From a virus: a stretch of 20,097 nucleotides of DNA. Positions 1 to 4,523 of the stretch are shown here, one piece after another. Positions within the stretch are counted from its first letter, which is position 1. Each line of letters opens with the position of its first letter. The translations under genes and the position numbers were made by a program. Location of the stretch: the IMG/VR virus record IMGVR_UViG_3300035162_001546, positions 1 through 20,097 of that record, one strand, 5' to 3'. Under the pieces are notes generated by a model, which was given only the letters and a program-made list of their open reading frames with translations, was not told the origin of the DNA and made no database searches.

Positions 1-33
1 CAGACCTGTTGTCTCAACATCAAATACTATCAT
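1..33 (-). CDS. Start of a DnaQ-type 3'-5' exonuclease or exonuclease-first DNA polymerase (partial)
   Basis: The minus strand of the first 33 bases starts with ATG at 33 and reads MIVFDVETTGL. DVETTGL is the ExoI motif of DEDD-type 3'-5' exonucleases, in which the Asp and Glu bind the catalytic metals. The motif sits at the very N-terminus, as in stand-alone DnaQ-like proteins and in some phage family-A DNA polymerases that begin with the proofreading domain. The start overlaps the stop of the 65-aa gene in an ATGA arrangement, so it continues the same operon as the glycosyltransferase and nucleotide enzymes. The rest lies beyond the left edge, so exonuclease and polymerase cannot be told apart here. 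Confidence 0.7.
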   Translation of the reverse strand, partial: MIVFDVETTGL

Positions 34-230
34 CACAGAGCCTTCTTAATTCTATAGTTTCCAAATACTTGACCATCCAGCAATTCATCCCACATTCCTT
101 CTGGAGATTTTTTTCTTTTATAATCCATCATCTCTTGATGTTTCTTTTCCTTCATCTCTTCACGACTTAGTGGATTTTTCCTTTCTCTAGCACGTTTTCG
201 ACTACGTTGTTCTTCCGTTAGATTTCCCAT
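33..230 (-). CDS. Small basic protein of unknown function (65 aa)
   Basis: A 65-residue, highly charged protein. Residues 8-42 are dominated by Arg, Lys and Glu (RSRKRARERK near the start, then EEMKEKKHQEMMDYKRKK), which suggests a single long charged helix, possibly nucleic-acid binding. The C-terminal third (SPEGMWDELLDGQVFGNYRI) looks more like a small folded patch. I do not recognise the family. The gene overlaps the end of the glycosyltransferase gene by 29 bases and its TGA overlaps the ATG of the exonuclease-like gene, so it is probably translated by coupling. The ribosome binding site is weak (GGATGG about 9 bases upstream). The tight context supports it being real. Confidence 0.6.
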   Translation of the reverse strand: MGNLTEEQRSRKRARERKNPLSREEMKEKKHQEMMDYKRKKSPEGMWDELLDGQVFGNYRIKKAL

Positions 231-1050
231 TTTTTAATACCATCCCATAATTATTAATTTTTTGTGGCACAACTAAACCTTCTCTAAGAATCAATCTGTT
301 TTTCTTAAACGGTTTATAGTTAACGTGGTGATGCCACCTACCAAATTTCCAAGAAACAGTTGCGACATCAGGGTGTTGTTTTTGCAAACTTTCTGCAAAC
401 TCTCGCCTGTTGTCGGTGTCTTCATAAACTTCACCAGTGTTGCCTCCCTTCATCCTCATTGTAGTTACCTTGCCACAGAGGAAAGCATTAAACAAAATTG
501 TGCAATTCCCATCTTTTAGAACTCTTAAACTTAAATCTGTGTCCTCATTATATTTGCCACGCCATTTTTGATGCAAATCATTTTGGATAAGTATGCAGCT
601 ATAAATTCTTGTGTTTAAATAGTACGGTGGCACTCTGTCCGTGTTCTTACAAAAATTATAATAGTTCATCCCACTCAGAGGTACATTTTTATATCGTTCA
701 GTGAAGTCCTCACAACATCTAAAAATAGTTCCGTCTGTGACCTTTGGCTTCATGTTAAAATTTAACCTGTGAAAACCTTCCAAGTTATCATCTACAATCC
801 AGTGCCTCTTGTCGTTGTTTTTAATTGAGTGATCCCACACAAAATTTCGTACTGGTATTGAACCTTGGCCCAAATTAGAAAATGGCGTTACCAATATATT
901 TGCAGAAGGCCACTCGCTTCGATATTCGTTTTCTTCTTGAGGCTCGACAACCAGATAAAATGGAACATTCATTTCTGTTAGCTCTCTGGCAGTTAAACAC
1001 CTTTTTGGTCTGCCTTTGCTAATCACATAAATTGGGTATCTAGGATTCAT
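202..1050 (-). CDS. TET-associated-type glycosyltransferase (TAGT family), predicted DNA base glycosyltransferase
   Basis: A 282-residue protein that I recognise as a member of the TAGT family. This family was defined computationally in phages and in the eukaryotic GREB1 proteins and is predicted to add sugars to hydroxylated bases in DNA. Visible features are the N-terminal YPIYVISKGRP at 5-15 (first strand and nucleotide-sugar site), a VEPQEE segment at 35-40, IVDDN at 85-89 as the DxD-like metal and sugar-nucleotide motif, DFTERY at 115-120, KYNEDTDLSLRVL at 166-178 (a likely acidic catalytic stretch) and MKGGNTGEVYE near 200-210. The length fits a complete single-domain enzyme. It overlaps the preceding 80-aa gene by 11 bases, and similar gene pairs recur in phages as I remember them. 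The substrate base and the sugar donor cannot be read from the sequence. No base hydroxylase or hydroxymethylase lies in the window. Confidence 0.85.
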   Translation of the reverse strand: MNPRYPIYVISKGRPKRCLTARELTEMNVPFYLVVEPQEENEYRSEWPSANILVTPFSNLGQGSIPVRNFVWDHSIKNNDKRHWIVDDNLEGFHRLNFNMKPKVTDGTIFRCCEDFTERYKNVPLSGMNYYNFCKNTDRVPPYYLNTRIYSCILIQNDLHQKWRGKYNEDTDLSLRVLKDGNCTILFNAFLCGKVTTMRMKGGNTGEVYEDTDNRREFAESLQKQHPDVATVSWKFGRWHHHVNYKPFKKNRLILREGLVVPQKINNYGMVLKNGKSNGRTT

Positions 1051-1282
1051 TTACATATCTCTTTTTGCTATTAATCCCACGAACCAATTTTGGATGCCAA
1101 ATGCTTTTTGTTTTCGCATTAAGCTTCTGACCAATCATTTCAGCGAATTCTTGGAGGTCTTCATCATTTGCAAAACGAACGATTAGCTTTGAATAAGGCT
1201 CCTGCTTTTCTTGGACAAACTCTGGCATATCTTGCCATTCTTTTTGCCAAGCCAATTCAAACAACTCATCTTGTTTTTTCAT
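1040..1282 (-). CDS. Small TAGT-partner protein of unknown function (80 aa)
   Basis: An 80-residue protein with a compact alpha/beta core: a predicted strand IVRFAN at about 33-38, a helix DEDLQEFAEMIGQKL, then KTKSIWHPK and a C-terminal YVNES. The pattern of strand, EDL-x-EF-helix, IGQ and KTKS-I/L-W-aromatic/His-P is one I recall from small phage proteins encoded beside TAGT glycosyltransferases and also appended to ParB-like phage proteins. Its biochemical role is unknown to me. It overlaps the glycosyltransferase gene by 11 bases and the upstream diphosphohydrolase-like gene by 17, so all three are probably made together. The start has a good purine-rich site (GGGGGGAAGAAG) directly upstream. 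Confidence 0.7.
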   Translation of the reverse strand: MKKQDELFELAWQKEWQDMPEFVQEKQEPYSKLIVRFANDEDLQEFAEMIGQKLNAKTKSIWHPKLVRGINSKKRYVNES

Positions 1283-1613
1283 CTTCTTCCCCCCGAATAA
1301 TAAATTCTAGTACAGCTAATGCATTCCACGCCTCATGTGCTGCATGATGTAAACTAGATTCTTGGTCATATGTTTCAGTGTAGCCTTGCATCATATGTCG
1401 TGCCTTAGCTTGAGAATACCTAGCAATAGGATCCTTAACTTCCTGCCAACCATTTATTGAATATTTGGTAGCTCCGTAGGTGGTCACTTCTGCCACTGCC
1501 AAAAGCGCCCTGCTAAACCCAGATAACATTAGGTCTACTTTAGGTTTATGAGAATCCAATTTAGCACCAGCCTGATGCTGATCGATCCCATCAGGATCTT
1601 CTTGTTTTGCCAT
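1266..1613 (-). CDS. dATP/dGTP diphosphohydrolase N-terminal family protein (DUF5664-like, 115 aa)
   Basis: A 115-residue all-helical protein resembling the family once called DUF5664, now named dATP/dGTP diphosphohydrolase N-terminal (MazZ-like). Motifs in order are KLDSHKPKVDLM, ALLAVAEVTTYGATKYSINGW, RYSQAKARHMM, and ESSLHHAAHEAWNALAVLEF. The Glu, His and Asp residues in these helices would bind metal as in MazG-type pyrophosphatases. Members are expected to hydrolyse purine deoxynucleoside triphosphates. In phages whose DNA carries 2-aminoadenine, MazZ removes dATP and dGTP. No PurZ is visible here, so that specific role is not supported. I chose the ATG at 1613 over the in-frame ATG at 1631 because GAGGAAGGGAAG lies just upstream of the former. 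Confidence 0.75.
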   Translation of the reverse strand: MAKQEDPDGIDQHQAGAKLDSHKPKVDLMLSGFSRALLAVAEVTTYGATKYSINGWQEVKDPIARYSQAKARHMMQGYTETYDQESSLHHAAHEAWNALAVLEFIIRGEEDEKTR

Positions 1614-1809
1614 CACTCTTCCCTTCCTCATATGCCTCTTGAATTTTTACTTCAATAATATCTAGAAGCTCTTTTGATTTAGTGTCAGGTTTATTGGCTC
1701 GCTCAATTGTTTCTTTTAGCCTGTCTCGTGTCGTTGCATTGATGTCAAAGAGGCGAGCTACCTTCTCGTTATCAAGCTCAATGTCGTTGCCGACTAAATA
1801 TATATCCAT
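1591..1809 (-). CDS. Small protein of unknown function (72 aa)
   Basis: A 72-residue protein beginning MDIYLVGND. After a short N-terminal strand it is mostly charged helix (VARLFDINATTRDRLKETIE, then LLDIIEVKIQEAYEEGKSDG). I do not recognise a family. The start at 1809 is preferred over the in-frame ATG at 1860 because AGGGGA lies just upstream and its A is shared with the TGA of the phosphatase gene (TGATG), a typical coupled junction. Its 3' end overlaps the diphosphohydrolase-like gene by 23 bases. A role near nucleotide metabolism is suggested only by position. Confidence 0.6.
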   Translation of the reverse strand: MDIYLVGNDIELDNEKVARLFDINATTRDRLKETIERANKPDTKSKELLDIIEVKIQEAYEEGKSDGKTRRS

Positions 1810-2300
1810 CAATAATCCCCTGGGGCGACTTGGAGGCAGGTCAGCCCCTCTCCCCTCCACATATCAACACACTCGTTCCTGTCCTCAAGGACAAACCAAA
1901 CTTGACTGAAGTCATAGAGCTTCAAGAATTCATCATTGAAAACTTTTCTCTTTATGTATGCATCAGTCACGCTGTTCCCAGTTGGTCGCATCAGTAATCC
2001 ATCACACGGAACATCATGGATCTTGAGCCACTCCATTGTCTTCTTTCTAACAGAATTGCTTCGAGCAGTGATCATAACAACTTCGGTCTCCTCATCTTTC
2101 AGACCTCTTATGATGTTACAAACATTTTCAATTGGAGCGTCCTTTGACCCGACTAAGGTTGCATCAATGTCAACGATGATTACACGCTTCCGTCTTCTGC
2201 GCTCATCCAGAGCTTCACGCTTTTGCTCAGGGGTGGTGTAAGGTGACGAAGACTTTGACAATAGGTCAGCGGTGGTGTGATCTTTAATGTCGTGGTTCAT
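1809..2300 (-). CDS. HAD-superfamily phosphatase resembling the 3'-phosphatase domain of T4 polynucleotide kinase
   Basis: A 163-residue protein whose C-terminal 125 residues carry the HAD motifs: VDIDATL at 43-49 (motif I, nucleophile D44 and acid D46), MITAR at 76-80 (motif II Thr), the KRK region around 117-119 (motif III Lys) and FVLEDRNECVDMWR at 136-149 (motif IV acidic pair). The ending EGLTCLQVAPGDY closely resembles the end of the phosphatase half of T4 Pnkp. The kinase P-loop half of Pnkp is absent, so this is a stand-alone phosphatase. It may remove 3' phosphates from nucleic acid or dephosphorylate (modified) nucleotides, and the sequence does not decide which. The first 35 residues are polar and probably disordered. 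Translation uses the recurrent AGAAAGGAATT site, which overlaps the stop of the gene before it. Confidence 0.8.
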   Translation of the reverse strand: MNHDIKDHTTADLLSKSSSPYTTPEQKREALDERRRRKRVIIVDIDATLVGSKDAPIENVCNIIRGLKDEETEVVMITARSNSVRKKTMEWLKIHDVPCDGLLMRPTGNSVTDAYIKRKVFNDEFLKLYDFSQVWFVLEDRNECVDMWRGEGLTCLQVAPGDY

Positions 2301-2312
2301 TTTAATTCCTTT

Positions 2313-2801
2313 CTAAAACTGGTTTAAGATCTTTCTTCTGCGAATAGAATTGTTCTGCCATTCTGGGTGGTTCTCTTTCCCAACTGGAGCATCCCAGTTC
2401 CCAGCAACGATGCCACAGAAACCCATCAGATCAATTTCTGATGTCAAGTGTGCATCAGCATTGCCATGTAACATTGGGTGAAATTTTTGCCCATTGGTTT
2501 CTAATGTCACCAGATATCTTTGGTGTTCGTCAAAAGATTTTTTACTTTTATATTTGAAGTGATCTTTCAGAGCCATCCAATATCCAACATCATAAGCAGT
2601 TTCTGTGCTGTCTCCAACAGCCAATAAAATATTAGAGCTTACCATCTCTTGGCCTTGAGCAAAAACCATTTTTGATTTATCTGTCCTTCCCTCTGGAGAG
2701 AGAGAAGCTATCAGACCTCTTGGTGAAAAATAATCAAATCCAAATTTTTCAAATTCAGGAATAACTTTCTCTGCATCCCCAGAGACATAAATCTTTATCA
2801 T
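2313..2801 (-). CDS. Nucleoside 2-deoxyribosyltransferase-like protein (162 aa)
   Basis: The fold signature fits the nucleoside deoxyribosyltransferase superfamily: an N-terminal strand MIKIYVSGDA, FDYFSPRGL at 22-30, an SSNILLAVGDSTETAYDVGY segment at 55-74, and a following strand RYLVTLE. The stretch D64-S-T-E-T-A-Y-D71-VGYWMAL corresponds to the D-x-G-T-x-x-E-x-GYA motif, whose Glu is the nucleophile in characterised enzymes. Here that position appears to be Asp71, so activity or chemistry may differ. Enzymes of this family exchange or hydrolyse the N-glycosidic bond of deoxynucleosides or nucleotides. The C-terminal half (NPHPMLHGNA-like region, IDLMGFCGIVAGNW) is unusual for the short family members. 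It lies between the lipoprotein genes and the phosphatase in one operon, suggesting nucleotide salvage or modified-nucleotide metabolism. Confidence 0.55.
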   Translation of the reverse strand: MIKIYVSGDAEKVIPEFEKFGFDYFSPRGLIASLSPEGRTDKSKMVFAQGQEMVSSNILLAVGDSTETAYDVGYWMALKDHFKYKSKKSFDEHQRYLVTLETNGQKFHPMLHGNADAHLTSEIDLMGFCGIVAGNWDAPVGKENHPEWQNNSIRRRKILNQF

Positions 2802-2929
2802 TTCTTCTCCTCCTTGTCAGTCATGTTTGTCCCAATGGTCTGGATGTCTTTGCCTAGACCAGCGATTGTATTGCCACAGCCAGAAGTTAGCAGGGTGACA
2901 ATGACAGCAATGATTATCATGTTTATCAT
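2798..2929 (-). CDS. Entericidin-like small lipoprotein (43 aa)
   Basis: A 43-residue reading frame that begins MINMIIIAVIVTLLTSGCGN and continues TIAGLGKDIQTIG before a charged KEEKK tail. The hydrophobic segment ends in TSGC, a lipobox that puts the lipid-modified cysteine at residue 18. The following N-T-x-A-G-x-G-K-D-I-Q-x-x-G pattern is the hallmark of entericidin A/B lipoproteins, bacterial membrane proteins linked to programmed lysis. Its ATG overlaps the TGA of the preceding lipoprotein gene (ATGA), and its own TGA overlaps the ATG of the next gene, so it fills the gap exactly. In a phage it might affect the envelope, but that is speculation. Confidence 0.7.
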   Translation of the reverse strand: MINMIIIAVIVTLLTSGCGNTIAGLGKDIQTIGTNMTDKEEKK

Positions 2930-3225
2930 TTTGTGTCCCCAACTCTGGTTGCAGTTCTTCGTGCAGCCTCAACCAAACTGGATGTCATGCAAGTAACATT
3001 GATTACAATTGGTGTGATGTAATTGTTTACCTTGATCTTGGAGTAGATCATCACTGGGCGAAGGTCTGCCGATCTACACTCTTCAATAGCAGCTATAACT
3101 TCTTGCCGCTCCATCATCTCAACCTGCCTGTTGTGCAAGTTAAGCTCCATGCTTGGTGGCTCCGTGTTGGAGGAGCACCCAGCGAGTGCTGCCCCAGCTA
3201 GTAACGTGGCGAATAGCTTTCTCAT
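2926..3225 (-). CDS. Predicted lipoprotein of unknown function (99 aa)
   Basis: A 99-residue protein with a type II signal peptide: MRK, a hydrophobic run LFATLLAGAALAG and a lipobox ending at Cys17, followed by Ser-Ser, which favours outer-membrane sorting. The mature part contains VEMMERQEVIAAIEEC and a strand-rich segment (PVMIYSKIKVNNYITPIVIN), then a VTC motif. Two further cysteines (in EEC and VTC) could form a disulfide in the periplasm. I do not recognise a family. Its start shares one base with the stop of the 95-aa gene (TAATG) and its stop overlaps the entericidin-like gene. Two adjacent lipoproteins could act together, for instance in envelope alteration or lysis, but no Rz/Rz1 signature is visible. 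Confidence 0.7.
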   Translation of the reverse strand: MRKLFATLLAGAALAGCSSNTEPPSMELNLHNRQVEMMERQEVIAAIEECRSADLRPVMIYSKIKVNNYITPIVINVTCMTSSLVEAARRTATRVGDTK

Positions 3226-3512
3226 TATGCATCTCCCCTCGAAAGTTTAAGTGAAACAACAAGTGCTGCCTTTGAATGTGCACCTACCCACTCTTCACCT
3301 AATTCTTCCTTGGCAGCTTTGGTGTCTAACGTCATGCGGATGGCTTCCACTAATTTCAGGCCATGATCATCGTCAGTGCCAACAAAGAAATTAGTCTTTT
3401 GATCTTCCATCTCTGAAACGATTGCCTCTTTCAAAGCTTTCTTTTCAGTAGTCAATGCTCTGATCTTTGCGTCGATATCAAGGTGTCGTTGTACTGCTTG
3501 ATTGATATTCAT
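3225..3512 (-). CDS. Conserved-looking phage protein of unknown function (95 aa)
   Basis: A 95-residue protein with an N-terminal helical, probably coiled-coil part (LDIDAKIRALTTEKKALKEA) and a C-terminal alpha/beta part (FFVGTDDDHGLKLVEAIRMT, then a final SKAALVVSLKLSR). The organisation, with a helix and then a short segment with 'RMTLDTKAAKEELGEEW', is like several small phage proteins accompanying recombination or replication genes, but I cannot name it. Translation starts at an AGAAAGGAATTAAAATG site at 3517-3527, and a strong hairpin lies about 20 bases further upstream. Confidence 0.6.
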   Translation of the reverse strand: MNINQAVQRHLDIDAKIRALTTEKKALKEAIVSEMEDQKTNFFVGTDDDHGLKLVEAIRMTLDTKAAKEELGEEWVGAHSKAALVVSLKLSRGDA

Positions 3513-3546
3513 TTTAATTCCTTTCTAAGTTTTACTACTGCCTTAA

Positions 3547-3571
3547 CCCCGTCTCATTTCTGAGGACGGGG
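3547..3571. other. Intergenic hairpin upstream of the 95-aa gene
   Basis: CCCCGTC (3547-3553) pairs perfectly with GACGGGG (3565-3571). TCA/TGA inside adds three more pairs across one bulged base, closing a TTTC loop on the plus strand. There is no T run on either side, so it is not a convincing terminator. On the minus-strand transcript it lies about 20 bases upstream of the AGAAAGGA site and may act as an RNA processing or stability element. Confidence 0.6.
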
Positions 3572-3580
3572 CTTTGGAGA

Positions 3581-3790
3581 TTATAAGTGGCTGTCAGGGT
3601 TTGCTAAGAAATAGTCTTCCCGCTGTTTGACCCATCGTTCAGCCTCTGCTTTTGAATCAAATTGAGTGTCAGTGTAAAACACTCCAGCTTGCCAAGATTC
3701 CACCCGCCAATCTCTGAATGTTTTTTCACCACTGGTATAAGTTCCGTGGTTCAGTATTTTAAATTCGATAACTGGTGATAAGTCTGTCAT
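3581..3790 (-). CDS. First gene of the P1 operon, unknown function (69 aa)
   Basis: A 69-residue protein with several aromatic-rich strands (VIEFKILNHGTY, RDWRVESWQAG, VFYTDTQFDSK) and a C-terminal helix AEAERWVKQREDYFL. The layout of strands followed by 'SKAEAERWVKQ' is common in tiny phage proteins of a single antiparallel sheet packed on a helix. No function can be assigned. It is the first gene after promoter P1 and is preceded by the AGAAAGGAATTAAA site at 3795-3805. The first position in a probable early operon is consistent with a regulatory or anti-host role, which is inference only. Confidence 0.65.
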   Translation of the reverse strand: MTDLSPVIEFKILNHGTYTSGEKTFRDWRVESWQAGVFYTDTQFDSKAEAERWVKQREDYFLANPDSHL

Positions 3791-3806
3791 TTTAATTCCT
3801 TTCTAA

Positions 3807-3835
3807 ATTGGAGGAGCCGACTGCCCCTCTCCAAT
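3807..3835 (-). other. Leader hairpin between promoter P1 and the first start codon
   Basis: ATTGGAG (3807-3813) and CTCCAAT (3829-3835) form a 7-bp stem around a 15-base loop that is partly self-complementary. It sits one base away from the AGAAAGGAATT ribosome binding site. The upstream arm lies in the 30-base block shared with the P3 leader. It may control translation or protect the 5' end of the transcript. Confidence 0.5.
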
Positions 3836-3851
3836 AAAGACATTATGCACT
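3822..3851 (-). repeat. 30-base promoter/leader repeat, copy 1 (minus strand)
   Basis: Read on the minus strand this block is identical over 30 bases to 9892-9921 on the plus strand. It contains the -10 box CATAAT, the presumed transcription start and GTCTTTATTGGAGAGGGGCA. Identity stops abruptly at both ends, while the flanking -35 elements and RBSs are similar but not identical. Confidence 0.85.
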
Positions 3852-3870
3852 CTTTCACCAAAGAGGTCAA
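3842..3870 (-). promoter_or_regulatory. Promoter P1, sigma-70 type, minus strand
   Basis: On the minus strand TTGACC (3870-3865) is followed after 17 bases by CATAAT (3847-3842), an excellent sigma-70 arrangement. It lies in the 119-base gap between the methyltransferase gene and the 69-aa gene and points into the latter. It should drive the leftward operon of lipoproteins, nucleotide enzymes and the glycosyltransferase. The -10 hexamer is identical to those of P2 and P3. Confidence 0.75.
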
Positions 3871-3908
3871 GAACTATTTATACTATTATCCTAAGCAATA
3901 CCAATGGC

Positions 3909-4523
3909 TTATGCATAATCTTCTTCTTTCTCTAAAGATTTTCTGCATGGTGGAATCCATATAAGCTTGGGGCTGTTGAACTTAAAATTTTTCTTCCAGA
4001 CAAACCAAGCATAGCTGGTGGCGGTGGATGCCTTCTTATCCAATCGCCCTTTGACCATTGGCACTCGCTCAGAGAATTGAGCAAAATGTGTTGGAGGGTT
4101 GAGATCAAAAAGTCTGTCGTATCTCCCAACGCTTTCTAAAAATACAGTCCTCGCTAAAATTGCCACGCCAGTCGATGCAACTTCATTTGCCTTATTAATA
4201 AATTCTTCTGCTAATCGAAACGGTGGATTAGTAATGACCCAGTTAAAATTCTTGTGAGAGCTGTCCAAAAAATTATTGACCTTGCCATATCCATAATCAT
4301 AAATATCAGAAGATTCCACTTCGTTGAAATACTCCTTCAAAACTTTTGACATATGTCCTTTGTTACAGGCTGGCTCTAAACACCTGCCCTTCGTGTCATT
4401 ATTTAAAACGTGCTCCATCAATGCACGAGTTGCCCACGGTGGTGTTGGGAAATCGTCTAGGCTATCTTTTGCTTCGTGTCTCTGTGCCATTACTGCGTGT
4501 GTTGTGTTTTGTTCAGATGACAT
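3909..4523 (-). CDS. DNA N6-adenine-type methyltransferase (204 aa)
   Basis: A class I S-adenosylmethionine-dependent methyltransferase. DFPTPPWATRALMEHVL at 24-40 is the typical N-terminal lead-in of phage methylases. LEPACNKGHM at 49-58 is motif I (SAM binding), SSDIYDYGYG at 71-80 carries the acidic residue after motif I, and ITNPPF at 97-102 is the catalytic motif IV of amino-methyltransferases. LARTVFLESVGRYDRLF and SYAWFVWKK follow as in related phage enzymes. No separate target-recognition domain or restriction nuclease is visible, so this looks like an orphan methylase that may protect phage DNA or mark replication. The start at 4523 (AGGGGA 11 bases upstream) overlaps the helicase gene by 11 bases. 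An upstream in-frame ATG at 4586 would overlap by 74 and is less likely. Confidence 0.8.
   Translation of the reverse strand: MSSEQNTTHAVMAQRHEAKDSLDDFPTPPWATRALMEHVLNNDTKGRCLEPACNKGHMSKVLKEYFNEVESSDIYDYGYGKVNNFLDSSHKNFNWVITNPPFRLAEEFINKANEVASTGVAILARTVFLESVGRYDRLFDLNPPTHFAQFSERVPMVKGRLDKKASTATSYAWFVWKKNFKFNSPKLIWIPPCRKSLEKEEDYA

Noticed and set aside
1266-1613. Evidence for a 2-aminoadenine (Z) genome
   Set aside because: The diphosphohydrolase family includes MazZ, but many ordinary phages carry relatives and no PurZ-type synthetase is visible in the window.
2926-3225. Lipoprotein pair considered as Rz/Rz1 spanins
   Set aside because: No inner-membrane coiled-coil partner or nested frame is present, both proteins are lipoproteins, and there is no endolysin or holin nearby.
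3547-3571. Hairpin considered as a terminator
   Set aside because: The stem is strong but neither strand has a T run after it, and downstream genes have no other promoter, so it was listed as a structural element only.
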